In this document: positions 35,799-43,928 of the stretch, in pieces
How positions within the stretch are numbered: the stretch's first letter is position 1
Layout of the letters: every line of letters begins with the position of its first letter
Made by a program: the position numbers and the translations under genes
From: Paraburkholderia fungorum
GTDB taxonomy: Bacteria > Pseudomonadota > Gammaproteobacteria > Burkholderiales > Burkholderiaceae
Reading direction: 5' to 3'
Length of the DNA: 64,000 nt
Assembly (NCBI RefSeq): GCF_003610895.1
Contig: NZ_MCAS01000003.1
Location: forward strand, 62,001 to 126,000
Notes under the pieces: generated by a model
The model's database searches: none
What the model was told of the DNA's origin: nothing
What the model saw: only the letters and a program-made list of their open reading frames with translations

Positions 35799-35835
35799 TT
35801 TGTAACCTGATAAATTCGTATTTACAGGTTACAAA
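35799..35835. promoter_or_regulatory. Perfect 11-bp inverted repeat between the hydrolase operon and the CGNR regulator
   Basis: TTTGTAACCTG (35799-35809) is mirrored exactly by CAGGTTACAAA (35825-35835) across 15 nt. The spacer also holds TAAAT/ATTTA symmetry. It is 66 bp upstream of the hydrolase start and 76 bp upstream of the CGNR start. A weaker copy of the core, GTGTAAC, follows at 35842-35848. This is most probably the operator of the CGNR protein or of another regulator of both directions. Confidence 0.65.
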
Positions 35836-35910
35836 CGAGTCGTGTAACTTGTCAAGTGCGTTTTTAGTGGTTACTATGTCATTATCGTTACTTCATATTC
35901 GTCACGAGAA

Positions 35911-36549
35911 ATGGACTACCGTCAGATGCCCGCGATACTGGTGGCCGACGCACCCGGCCTCGATTTCCTGAATTCGATTGCCACGCCCGTGGACGAGCCA
36001 GTCGACTGGATCGGTGACGGGGAGGGCTTGCTTGCCTGGCTGGACCAGGCGGCGCTCGTGCCCCGCACGGTGCTCGAGGCGATGCGGGTCCAGTCGACGG
36101 CGGCCGAACTCGACGAGATTGCGGCGCGCGCGCGTGAACTGCGCGAATGGTTCAGGGTTTTCGTCAGGAAGAGGAAGGGGCGGCCTCTGCTCGCCAAAGA
36201 CTTGCGTGAGCTCGCACCCTTGAATCAACTGCTCGCGCAGGACCAGCAGCACGGCGAAATCGTGGCGAACGCATCGGGCGGCGTGACGAGTTTCGAACTG
36301 CGCGCGAACCGGCGCTGGCAAGCGCCCGAGTCGCTATTGATGCCGGTCGCCGAGGTGTTGGCGAGGCTGGTATGCGAGGAGGATTTCACCTACGTGAAAG
36401 CGTGCGAAGGGCCGAAGTGCACGTTGATGTTTGCGGATCACACGCGTGGTCACGCGCGCCGCTGGTGCAGCATGGCGATCTGCGGCAACCGCGCGAAGGT
36501 TGCGGCTCACCGCAAGCGCCTCAGGGAGCAGGAGGGCGGTCAGGTGTAA
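35911..36549 (+). CDS. CGNR zinc-finger regulator with ABATE domain
   Basis: A 212-residue protein. The N-terminal part (LDFLNSIATP... ) is the ABATE stress-regulator domain. The C-terminal zinc finger has C-x4-C (CEGPKC), then HARRWCSMAICGNRAKVAAHR with the CGNR signature. Such proteins act as DNA-binding regulators. ATG 35911 or the in-frame ATG at 35926 may be the start. It is divergent from the two hydrolases and the SDR-like gene, and the palindrome between them is a likely target. Confidence 0.85.
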   Translation: MDYRQMPAILVADAPGLDFLNSIATPVDEPVDWIGDGEGLLAWLDQAALVPRTVLEAMRVQSTAAELDEIAARARELREWFRVFVRKRKGRPLLAKDLRELAPLNQLLAQDQQHGEIVANASGGVTSFELRANRRWQAPESLLMPVAEVLARLVCEEDFTYVKACEGPKCTLMFADHTRGHARRWCSMAICGNRAKVAAHRKRLREQEGGQV

Positions 36550-36621
36550 GCTTCGGGGCCGGCGCGCGGATTCCGGGGATCGCGAGCCGGCGCCCTGAAT
36601 GACTGCCAAGTGGAATCACAG

Positions 36622-37194
36622 ATGAATAACAACAATCGCTGGCTGCTTGCCCTTGTCTCATTCGTGCTGTGTCCGCTATGTCTATTGGCGGCATGCACGA
36701 CGACCAGTCCCGAAGGCGAGAACGCGCCCACGCTGCCATCGGCTGCGGATGTATCCAGTCGCTGCCTCGCGCGCGCGGCAGACAGCGGCGAGCCGGCCCC
36801 TGCGCGCGATCAGCTAACCGGATTGCAATGGCGCCGCTATGTGGGCTGTGCTTTGGCCAGCAATCTGCTGGTCGAATCAGGCAGCGTTGCCGACAACCCG
36901 GAGGCAGTTATTTCTATCCGGCTCAACGCGGACGGTTCGGTCAATTCGATTGCGCCGTTGCGCCCCAGCGGCAATCAGTCCTGGGACACTGCCGTGCAAC
37001 GTGCGATAGCGGCTGTCTCACCGTTACCCGCGGCACCGGCGAAGCACGATTTCTCGAGAATCGACCTTCATTTCAGGCCTCAGCCTCGTGCGCCCGGCAT
37101 TGGCGGCAGCTCGGGGATCCCGGCGCTTACGGGTGAAAGCCATTGGTCGATACGTCACTGCACGACAGTGGACGGCGTCACGGCTTGCCGTTAG
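36622..37194 (+). CDS. Lipoprotein with a TonB/TolA C-terminal-like domain
   Basis: A 190-residue protein. The N-terminus is a lipoprotein signal (LLALVSFVLCPLCLLAAC) with lipobox LAAC and Cys near residue 24. The C-terminal region (SIRLNADGSVNSIAPLRPSG, then WDTAVQRAIAAVSPLP) has the pattern of TonB/TolA C-terminal domains. I chose the ATG at 36622; a GTG frame start at 36610 is also possible. The gene stands alone between the CGNR gene and the signalling pair. A cell-envelope role is inferred. Confidence 0.78.
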   Translation: MNNNNRWLLALVSFVLCPLCLLAACTTTSPEGENAPTLPSAADVSSRCLARAADSGEPAPARDQLTGLQWRRYVGCALASNLLVESGSVADNPEAVISIRLNADGSVNSIAPLRPSGNQSWDTAVQRAIAAVSPLPAAPAKHDFSRIDLHFRPQPRAPGIGGSSGIPALTGESHWSIRHCTTVDGVTACR

Positions 37195-37472
37195 TGCTGT
37201 TGCAAGAGTGGTGAAGGGCACAGCGAAGGCCATCCCCGAATCGGGCATCTGCAACTTCTGCGCGACTGCGGCAGAATAATCGACTGGATCCGATTCGAGC
37301 GAAATCAAATTATTCCATTCGCATACTATGGCAGAAAGGCCGCGCAAGTTTGCACTGTTCATGCGAAGACCCTTGTACTATACGGTTCAGCGGGAATCGG
37401 CCCGGGAGCCAATGTGAGAGAAACCGGCGTGTAAGCCGGTGCGAGGCGCGCCACATATTCCACGTAAAAAAC
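37195..37472. other. 5' region of the response-regulator gene with a GC hairpin
   Basis: No gene is seen in these 278 bp. ACCGGC (37423-37428) pairs with GCCGGT (37435-37440) over a 6-nt loop, 33 nt before the response-regulator ATG. CCCGGG (37401-37406) lies between. I compared the segment mentally with cobalamin and other riboswitch cores and found no match. The region before it (37290-37330) is AT-rich and may hold the promoter. Confidence 0.4.
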
Positions 37473-38432
37473 ATGAACAATTTTATTCGACCCCCTGTTT
37501 CCTATCCGGCATCTGTCGTTTTCGTGGACGACAGCGACAGCTACCTCGATGCATTGCGCCGATTCTTTCCGGATATTTCCACCAATCTGTTTTTCACGCG
37601 GGCTCAAACCGCACTCGCTTTCATCCGCAATAATGCGCGCGAGAATTCGCTGGCGTTCGCACCATCGTCAGCCGGTCTGACGGAGACAGGTCTCGAGCGG
37701 TTTGTCGAAAGCTCGGCGGATCGAGACGTATTGGCCCGGGATTCACGCTTTGCAGAGGTGGCCGCGGTTGTGGTCGATTACGACATGCCCGGACTGAGCG
37801 GTGTCGAATTCCTTTCGTCCATATCCAATTTACGCTGTGCGAAAGTACTGCTGACCGGCGTCGCGGACGAGACCGTCGCGGTAAAGGCTTTCAACGCCGG
37901 CATCGTCGATCTGTACCTGAGAAAGACGGATGCCGATTCGGCCAACCGCCTGGTTCATTTTCTGAAAGACGCCAGAAACAGGCATTGTTCAGAGGCGGGC
38001 TGGTTGGGCCTGGGCGATAACGGCATGACCTATTGCGACCCGCGAACCAGAAAGGCGATCGATACGGTGGTTGCCGCTGAAGGCATCGTCGAATACTACT
38101 GGCGTCCGGAGCAGAATTCGATCCTGATGTTCGATCGTGCGGGCAACCCGAGCGTTTTCCTCGCATGGGCAGAGAACGACTGGATCACGCAGGCCGAGAT
38201 CGTGGCGGATGAGAACGGGCCGGCGGATCTGTTGAAGCAGATGGCGGTACGCGAGGCCATGCCGGTTTTCTGGCCACACCTGGCGTTTCGTCCCGGCGTG
38301 GATTTCAGGACTGTCAAGCCGCAAACAATCCCGGGTTGGGACGACGCGTTTTATGGCTGGACCAGAATAGATTCGACCGACGTAGGTCTGAATACACTGA
38401 CATTTTCACAGTGGCGCAGTAGCAGGAACTAG
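37473..38432 (+). CDS. Response regulator with an insertion in the receiver domain, LqsR-like
   Basis: A 319-residue protein. The receiver domain has the acidic pair D19-D20 (FVDDSDSY), the phosphoacceptor D102 (VDYDMPGLSG), a Thr in LLTGVAD and the conserved Lys in YLRKTDAD. D102 is about 50 positions later than in ordinary receivers because about 45-50 extra residues lie before the acceptor strand. LqsR of Legionella is known to use D108, so the layout matches. The C-terminal part (about 175-319: GLGDNGMTYCDPRTRKAID, then VFLAWAEND) is no DNA-binding domain I recognise. The start at 37473 opens the receiver fold. The histidine kinase gene follows after 88 bp. Confidence 0.82.
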   Translation: MNNFIRPPVSYPASVVFVDDSDSYLDALRRFFPDISTNLFFTRAQTALAFIRNNARENSLAFAPSSAGLTETGLERFVESSADRDVLARDSRFAEVAAVVVDYDMPGLSGVEFLSSISNLRCAKVLLTGVADETVAVKAFNAGIVDLYLRKTDADSANRLVHFLKDARNRHCSEAGWLGLGDNGMTYCDPRTRKAIDTVVAAEGIVEYYWRPEQNSILMFDRAGNPSVFLAWAENDWITQAEIVADENGPADLLKQMAVREAMPVFWPHLAFRPGVDFRTVKPQTIPGWDDAFYGWTRIDSTDVGLNTLTFSQWRSSRN

Positions 38433-38520
38433 CAGGCCCATCGACGAGGGATTAGCCTGTACGCCCACGCTGTTGTGAAAATGCCGTAATAGACCCACGT
38501 TCCGAGACACATCGAGCCAC

Positions 38521-39969
38521 ATGTACGCCATTCCGACCGCCTTTGTGTCTGCGCTGTTCGTGGTGTTCGGCCTTTACGTACTGATCACCCAGGGGGTGAC
38601 CCGTCTGTCCGCGCCATTCCTGTTGATGTGCGCGGCGACCTTTGCGTGGCAGGGCACATGGACCTTGCTGTTCCAGACGCACGATCCCCACATTGCGAGC
38701 GTGCTGGTGCGGGTCGGTTATCTGTTCATTCTCTTCCTGCCAACCACGTTCTATCACTTCGTCACGGAGGTGGCGGCGAGGCGCCGTGAGCAGCCGATAT
38801 TGCTCGCGTCTTACGGTTTGTGTCTGGTTTTCGCCGTGCTCTTGCCCGGCGACGAGGTCGTCGCCGGCTACCGGCACTACTTCTTTGGCTACTATCCGAG
38901 CGCCGGGCCGTTGCATCCCTTGCACGTACTGCAGACCGTGCTGCTTGCCGGCCGCAGCGGACAGCTTCTGCTCGCCGCCCGCAAGCAGGCCGGCGCCGAA
39001 GCGCGCAGACGTCTCGATCTGTGCCTCGCGAGCCTTTGCGTCTATTCGCTCGCGGCAGTCGACTATGCGGTCAACTACGGCTATACGTTCTATCCCCCAG
39101 GGGTGCTGTTTATCGCGCTCAGCCTGGGGCTTCTCGCGATCACGATCGTTCGCTATCACCTGATTCACCCCTATGCGATCGCAGCGACAATCGCACACGA
39201 AATCGCCACGCCGCTCGCGACGATCGCCATGCACGCCGACGAAATCGCCAGCGTGTGGTCGCACGTGTTCAAAGGCTACCGGCTGGCCGTCACACACGGG
39301 CTTTACGACGATCAGGAAGTGCACGCCGGGCAAACCGAACGCGTCAGCCAGCTCGCCACGGCGATCAGAAGGGAAGTGTCAGGCACGAGCGCGATGGTCG
39401 AAATGGCCCTCGCATCGTTCACGCTGGATCGTCTGGACCGCACTCGCTTTACCCCTCATTCCATGCAGCTATGTGTGGCATCGGCACTCGAGCGTTATCC
39501 CTTCCGTGGTGACGAGCGCGCACGCGTCACGGTAGCGCCGATCGACGCGGCGTTGTGCTTTTCGGGTTCGGACACGCTGGCGGTTTTTGTCCTGTTCAAT
39601 CTGTTGAAGAACGCGTTGCACGCCATTCACGTGAGCGGCGAGGGCGAGATCGCGATCAGTGCGTTTCACGAGCAAGGCTTCTGCGTACTGCGGTTCCGCG
39701 ACACCGGGCCGGGCATCGCGCCCGACGTGCTGCCGCATATTTTCGACGCCTTCTTCTCGACCAAGCGGCACGGAAGCGGCGCGGGCATGGGACTCGCATT
39801 CTGCCGTCGCGCGGCGGAGCTTCTGGGCGGCAGTATCGAATGTAGTTCGACGCGCGGCGCGCACACTACTTTTACCGTGCGCCTGCCGGTGCCGGGTTCG
39901 CCGGCGGACCGCGCCCTGATCAAACCGCCAGCGCGTTCTTTGCGCCGGCGGCAAAAAGTGAAAGTCTAA
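38521..39969 (+). CDS. Multi-pass membrane histidine kinase, LqsS/CqsS-like
   Basis: A 482-residue sensor kinase. The first about 212 residues form six or seven membrane helices with short loops (for example AIPTAFVSALFVVFGLYVLI and VGYLFILFLPTTFYHFV). There is no HAMP, PAS or periplasmic domain. The H-box is ATIAHEIATPLATI with H226, followed by the N-box (FNLLKNALHAI), G1 (DTGPGIAP) and G2 (GAGMGLAFCRR). The design matches LqsS/CqsS kinases, which sense alpha-hydroxyketones through the membrane domain; a 7TM-type histidine kinase of other specificity is the alternative. It is paired with the response regulator just upstream. No CqsA-like synthase is in the window. Confidence 0.85.
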   Translation: MYAIPTAFVSALFVVFGLYVLITQGVTRLSAPFLLMCAATFAWQGTWTLLFQTHDPHIASVLVRVGYLFILFLPTTFYHFVTEVAARRREQPILLASYGLCLVFAVLLPGDEVVAGYRHYFFGYYPSAGPLHPLHVLQTVLLAGRSGQLLLAARKQAGAEARRRLDLCLASLCVYSLAAVDYAVNYGYTFYPPGVLFIALSLGLLAITIVRYHLIHPYAIAATIAHEIATPLATIAMHADEIASVWSHVFKGYRLAVTHGLYDDQEVHAGQTERVSQLATAIRREVSGTSAMVEMALASFTLDRLDRTRFTPHSMQLCVASALERYPFRGDERARVTVAPIDAALCFSGSDTLAVFVLFNLLKNALHAIHVSGEGEIAISAFHEQGFCVLRFRDTGPGIAPDVLPHIFDAFFSTKRHGSGAGMGLAFCRRAAELLGGSIECSSTRGAHTTFTVRLPVPGSPADRALIKPPARSLRRRQKVKV

Positions 39970-40083
39970 GGTTGTAAGTTAAGGGTGAAGGTCAGGCGTG
40001 GAAGCTGGCGGTGAAAGATAGCGGTGACCCCCCACGACAAAACCCGGCGGAAAAACTTAACGGCGAGAAGTCGGTCGTTGTGA

Positions 40084-40581
40084 TCAGGCGGCTAGCGCTG
40101 TCCATGGCAGTTCATATTCCTTGACCCGTTCAACGATTCCTTGCGGGAAGCGCCTGATCTTCCGGTCTCGTCCGGCATACAGGATCTGCTGATAGCCCTG
40201 CGAAACCTCGCGGCCATCCACGCAAAAGCGGAACAGCAGGTAGGCCGAGCACTGCTTGACCTGCACCGTGTTCAGATAGCAATCCACGCGCTGGAAAGGG
40301 AAGGTTTCGTGGACATACTCCTGGTGCGCGCGTTTGGTCACGAACATGCCGTCCGAGCCCAGCAGATCGTTGTGTATGCACTCATGAAACCACCGCTCGC
40401 GGCATACACCTTGCCACTCGAAGTAGCGCGAGAAATAGGTATTCATGAACGCGTTCGAGTCCTTCAGATAGATGTCGAACGAATGATGGAAGGTCTTGAG
40501 CGAGGACGGGCTGATCGGGTCTTCCGAAAGAAGAGCGGAGCCTCGGGTCAGGGCGGTAGGGATTGCTTCACGCATCAACAT
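40084..40581 (-). CDS. Hotdog-fold acyl-CoA thioesterase-like protein
   Basis: A 165-residue protein of the 4HBT/enediyne-thioesterase-like group. The pattern FHHSFDIYLKDSNAFMNTYFSRYFEWQGVCRE matches the family's conserved D...N..Y..YF.W.G..RE segment, and LLFRFCVDGREVSQGYQQI fits the later strands. I chose the ATG at 40581, with AAAGGA about 8 nt upstream; the longer frame is not supported. It faces the histidine kinase gene (stop to stop 114 bp). Hydrolysis of an acyl thioester is the likely activity; a link to the signalling pair is only by position. Confidence 0.75.
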   Translation of the reverse strand: MLMREAIPTALTRGSALLSEDPISPSSLKTFHHSFDIYLKDSNAFMNTYFSRYFEWQGVCRERWFHECIHNDLLGSDGMFVTKRAHQEYVHETFPFQRVDCYLNTVQVKQCSAYLLFRFCVDGREVSQGYQQILYAGRDRKIRRFPQGIVERVKEYELPWTALAA

Positions 40582-41042
40582 ACGATTTTCCTTTATGCAG
40601 GAATGGCTGCTTGCGGCAACCTCGCATGCCTCCCTATATGGCAGGCACATCCCATTCTCTTGGGGATGTGGGCTGCGTGGCTATTGGCTGGCAAACATGT
40701 CGTGCAGAAAAAAGCAGGGCGCTCGTGATTGCGCCGTTCCATGGCGACGCTGGGAGCGCGTTGCCATCAGGTTCGACGGTCGCGGCGAAATGGCCCCCGG
40801 CGGGCGCCTGGCGAGCTCCCTGGCGGCGTACCGAAGCTTCGGCGAAACAACGCAATGAAAGCACTGACGTTGTGATCGCCGGGATCGAGTTGTGCCGTAG
40901 CGCAAGCCTTCGACCGCTTTACCCAGATCGCATCAGGCGCGGCAATCGAAGGCTTGTTCGCAGGCAATCGTGAAGTGCCGGTCGTTTGACGCCTGTCTCG
41001 TCACTACGCCCGGCGTGTCTCCCGTCGTACCTGAGCGGCCCG
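40582..41042. other. Gene-free region upstream of the thioesterase, with a hairpin
   Basis: No convincing gene is present in these 461 bp. CACATCCC (40646-40653) and GGGATGTG (40663-40670) form a perfect 8-bp inverted repeat over 9 nt, 65-90 bp upstream of the thioesterase start. It may be a regulator site or an RNA hairpin in the leader. Confidence 0.45.
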
Positions 41043-41465
41043 TCAGCTGGCGCCGCGTTGTATGGCCTCACCCAGTTCGGCGTCGGTATACGCTTTGCCG
41101 CCGATACCCCATGCACCCTCAACCGCATACGTCACATTGACGAAGGTTCGCTCACGCGGATGAGAGCCTGCGCTGAGCCGGTCGATGATGTCCGTGGCCG
41201 CACTGACGAAGGCCTGCTTGACTTCCGTGTTCGGGAAGGTGGCCGCCGGAACCTTCACTTCCACCACGGCCAGCGATTGAGGCTTGCCGCCGGCATAGCT
41301 CTGCGATTCCGGGCTGACGATCAGATGACCAATGACGTTCGGGGTCATGAAACTGTTGCCGGTCAAGCCGTGCGCGCTGAGTAGCGCATCGGTGACGAGC
41401 GGCAACACTTCACGTTCTCCCTGCGGGGTGAGAAGACCTTGTGTGATGTGGACTGAAATAGGCAT
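41043..41465 (-). CDS. Tautomerase-superfamily protein
   Basis: A 140-residue protein. The start at 41465 (MPISVHITQGLL) puts a proline directly after Met, the catalytic N-terminal proline of the 4-oxalocrotonate tautomerase superfamily. The frame can be read three codons longer, but that would hide the proline. Two beta-alpha-beta units are consistent with a fused or cis-CaaD/MSAD-like arrangement (TPQGEREVLPLVTDALL, and FPNTEVKQAFVSAATDII). It is divergent from a TetR gene. The substrate is unknown. Confidence 0.8.
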   Translation of the reverse strand: MPISVHITQGLLTPQGEREVLPLVTDALLSAHGLTGNSFMTPNVIGHLIVSPESQSYAGGKPQSLAVVEVKVPAATFPNTEVKQAFVSAATDIIDRLSAGSHPRERTFVNVTYAVEGAWGIGGKAYTDAELGEAIQRGAS

Positions 41466-41532
41466 TGCTGTCACTCCTGGATCAAACGGGTTAGTCGAAT
41501 CAGAGTTGTTGCGCCTGCATCACGGCCGCGAT

Positions 41533-41603
41533 ATAACGATCGTGATGTCGCGATAATTTCATAACGATCGTGATGTCGTCAAGAACTAAATAGCGATCGT
41601 TAT
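41533..41603. promoter_or_regulatory. Three CGATCG-centred sites between the tautomerase and TetR genes
   Basis: The 18-mer ATAACGATCGTGATGTCG occurs exactly at 41533-41550 and 41561-41578 (period 28). A third site, ATAGCGATCGTTAT (41590-41603), is a near-perfect palindrome of the same core, 15 nt before the TetR start codon. TetR-family dimers bind such palindromes; autorepression and control of the tautomerase are inferred. Confidence 0.7.
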
Positions 41604-41618
41604 CTGGAGACGTGCGCA

Positions 41619-42206
41619 ATGGCACATCGGGCTGGCAAGAAGGAAGAAGGCAGGGCAAGGATTCTCGCGAGCGCGGGCCGGGGATTTCGTAGCCGCGGGT
41701 TTGGCGGTTCGGGCGTGGACGGCCTGGCGAAGGACGCCGCCGTGACGTCGGGCGCGTTTTACGCCCATTTCAAATCGAAAGCGGCGGCTTTTCGCGAGGC
41801 GGTGGTCGTGGGTCTCGATGACCTGCGACGAGGCGTCGGGCAGGCCCGCGAACAGATGGGAAGCAACTGGCGCGCGTGGTTTATCGACTTCTACCTGGGA
41901 GAGCGCCGCACCTGCGATATTGCCGAGAGTTGCGCCTTGCAGAGTCTCTCGAGCGAAGTGGCTCGTGCCGATGACGAAACCCGGCAGGCCTATGAGACGG
42001 AGTTGGCTTCGATTATCGAAGCCGTGGCGGCAGGGCTCGAAGGCAAGCCGGCGGCCCGGCGCGAGGAAGCGACCGCGCTGCTGGCGCTGCTGGTGGGGGG
42101 AGTGACACTCGCGCGAGCCGTCAAGGATCCGGCGCTCAGCGACGAGATTGCCGCGGCGGTCCGCAAGGCCGCGCTCGACCTGGGCGTCGAGTCTTTGCCG
42201 CGATAG
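41619..42206 (+). CDS. TetR-family transcriptional regulator
   Basis: A 195-residue TetR protein. The helix-turn-helix (FRSRGFGGSGVDGLAKDAAVTSGAFYAHFKSKAAAF) has the AcrR/NemR-like GAFYxHFxSK pattern. The C-terminal domain has C residues (TCDIAESCALQSL) that resemble the group that senses electrophiles or quinones (inference). It is divergent from the tautomerase gene and has three repeated sites upstream. Its stop is followed by a hairpin and then the converging porin gene. Confidence 0.88.
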   Translation: MAHRAGKKEEGRARILASAGRGFRSRGFGGSGVDGLAKDAAVTSGAFYAHFKSKAAAFREAVVVGLDDLRRGVGQAREQMGSNWRAWFIDFYLGERRTCDIAESCALQSLSSEVARADDETRQAYETELASIIEAVAAGLEGKPAARREEATALLALLVGGVTLARAVKDPALSDEIAAAVRKAALDLGVESLPR

Positions 42207-42209
42207 AAA

Positions 42210-42229
42210 GGCGGCAACCGATTGCCGCC
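42210..42229. terminator. Hairpin between TetR and porin genes
   Basis: GGCGGCAA (42210-42217) pairs perfectly with TTGCCGCC (42222-42229) over a CCGA tetraloop. On the minus strand it is followed by TTTCT, so it may terminate the porin transcript; it starts 3 bp after the TetR stop. Confidence 0.6.
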
Positions 42230-42321
42230 GACACCCGTTCGGCGTGATTTGCTTCAGGGTGTCGACGGATCGGCGTATTGCTTAAGTGCGAGCGTTAATC
42301 GCTATCGCACGCACACTTGCA

Positions 42322-43488
42322 TCAGAAACGGTGGCGCACGCCGACACGGAATGCCAGCTGGCTGTCCGCGCCCGAACCGGACGGTCCGAAGAAGCTCGCG
42401 CTGGAGCCGATCTGTGCCTGCACGTCCTGCGTGCCGTTGTGGCCTGCAGCGACCTGGTAGATACCCAGTGCGTACACGTCCGTGCGCTTGCTCAGCGCGT
42501 AGTCGACGCTCAGATCGCCCTGGTTCCAATGGCCCGCTTTGGCGCCGCTCAGGTGCATGTACGTGTAGCCCGCACCTGCCGTCAGCGCCGGCGTGAAGGC
42601 GTATTTCGCGCCTGCTTCGTACGCGGCGAACGTGGTCGAAGCGCCTGTGATCGGCGCGAAGCGCGTGTTCGTGTACAACGCCCACAGGGTTGCAGCGGCG
42701 ATCGAGTAACGGCCGCCGATGCCGAACGTGCGCAGATCGCGGATATTGCCCGTCGTCACATTGGCCATGGACGTCGAGGATTGCGTCGTCGTAGCCTGGC
42801 TCGGGTAACGGATGTCGGTGTAGGCAGCGCCCACGCCGAACGGGCCGTTTGCGTAGTTCACGCCGAAGCTGTATGCGCGCGACGAACCTGCGACCGGTGC
42901 TGCGGCCGTGCCGCTTGCCGGTGCGCCGGCGAATGCGCCAGCCTGGTTCGAGAAGCCGTACAACGCGCCGAACGTGAAGCCCGAGAAGTTCGCGCTGCTG
43001 AACTTGATTGCATTGTTGATGCGGCTCGAGGTCAGCTGGTCGACGTCGTTGATGTGGTAAGCGTAGTTACCCGCGACGGTTTGACCACCGGTCGAGTAGT
43101 TGCCGCCCAGATAGTCCGTCGAAAACGAGTACTGGCGACCGAACGTCAGCGAGCCGACGCCGTTTTGCGACAGACCGACGAATGCCTGACGGCCGAACAT
43201 CGAATTGCCCTGGCCAGCGGCACCCGTGCCGCTGTTAAAGCCGTTTTCCAGCACGAACAGCGCCTTCAGGCCGCCACCGAGGTCTTCGGTGCCGCGCAGA
43301 CCCCAACGGCTGCCCGATGCCACGCCGTCGTCGTACTTGACGAGGCTGTCGTGACCGGTGGCGGTCTTCGCGTTGTTCACGTAGCTGATACCGGCGTCGA
43401 TCAGGCCATACAGCGTGACGCTGCTTTGTGCATGAGCGTTGAGCGAGATGCTTCCGAGCACGGCGGTGGCGAGGATAGTCTTCTTCAT
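42322..43488 (-). CDS. Gram-negative trimeric porin (OmpC-like, Burkholderia type)
   Basis: A 388-residue outer-membrane beta-barrel. The signal peptide is MKKTILATAVLGSISLNAHA, and the mature protein starts QSSVTLYGLIDAGISYV, the hallmark of Burkholderiales porins. SRWGLRGTEDLGGGLKALFVLENGF and the C-terminal QLAFRVGVRHRF with terminal Phe are present. It forms a general diffusion channel. I chose the ATG at 43488, preceded by AAGAAGGA. A candidate promoter lies about 290 bp upstream, which would give a long leader. Confidence 0.93.
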   Translation of the reverse strand: MKKTILATAVLGSISLNAHAQSSVTLYGLIDAGISYVNNAKTATGHDSLVKYDDGVASGSRWGLRGTEDLGGGLKALFVLENGFNSGTGAAGQGNSMFGRQAFVGLSQNGVGSLTFGRQYSFSTDYLGGNYSTGGQTVAGNYAYHINDVDQLTSSRINNAIKFSSANFSGFTFGALYGFSNQAGAFAGAPASGTAAAPVAGSSRAYSFGVNYANGPFGVGAAYTDIRYPSQATTTQSSTSMANVTTGNIRDLRTFGIGGRYSIAAATLWALYTNTRFAPITGASTTFAAYEAGAKYAFTPALTAGAGYTYMHLSGAKAGHWNQGDLSVDYALSKRTDVYALGIYQVAAGHNGTQDVQAQIGSSASFFGPSGSGADSQLAFRVGVRHRF

Positions 43489-43772
43489 TTTTTCCTTCTT
43501 CTTTTTAAGGTGTCCATGCCGCGTGTATTCGAGAGCACGGCGTGGACCCGGGTTGGCAAGCGATGCGGACCGGACGCCCACGACAAAGCCGCGCGAGGCC
43601 GCGCAGGAGTGAGATCAATGTCGGGAGGGTGCGATCAAACGGGTGCGCAGCGAAAACCACGTTGTACGAGGTTGTCGCCAGCGGGTGACGGAGGCGCCGG
43701 AGCGTCGGCGTATCTATCTGGCGTGTGGCGTCTTTGAGTGAAGCGAAACGTCTGTCCCGTTGTGTTTGACGG

Positions 43773-43801
43773 AATATATCGAGCCGTCATCTATCCGTAA
43801 A
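43773..43801 (-). promoter_or_regulatory. Candidate porin promoter with a long leader
   Basis: On the minus strand, TTTACG (43796-43801) and TATATT (43773-43778) are spaced 17 nt. That would place the start about 275 bp upstream of the porin ATG. Long porin leaders are common targets of small RNAs. I saw no other good promoter between 43489 and 43928 and no gene in that stretch. Confidence 0.35.
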
Positions 43802-43928
43802 CAGTTTCAAAGGAAATTGTCGCCTTTATGACACATACCCGTGGCTCAGGGGAGCACGGCACACTTCCCGATGGCCGCGTTCGCAGCGGCTCTGGAGCAA
43901 GTTGCGGGAGCAGGGCACACGTCGATCG

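Noticed and set aside
37381..37472. Riboswitch in the leader of the response-regulator gene
   Set aside because: Two GC hairpins are present but no conserved aptamer core of cobalamin, SAM, c-di-GMP or other classes could be matched.
42286..43737. A 483-codon plus-strand frame opposite the porin
   Set aside because: Shadow of the porin gene; the porin has signal peptide, barrel pattern and C-terminal Phe.
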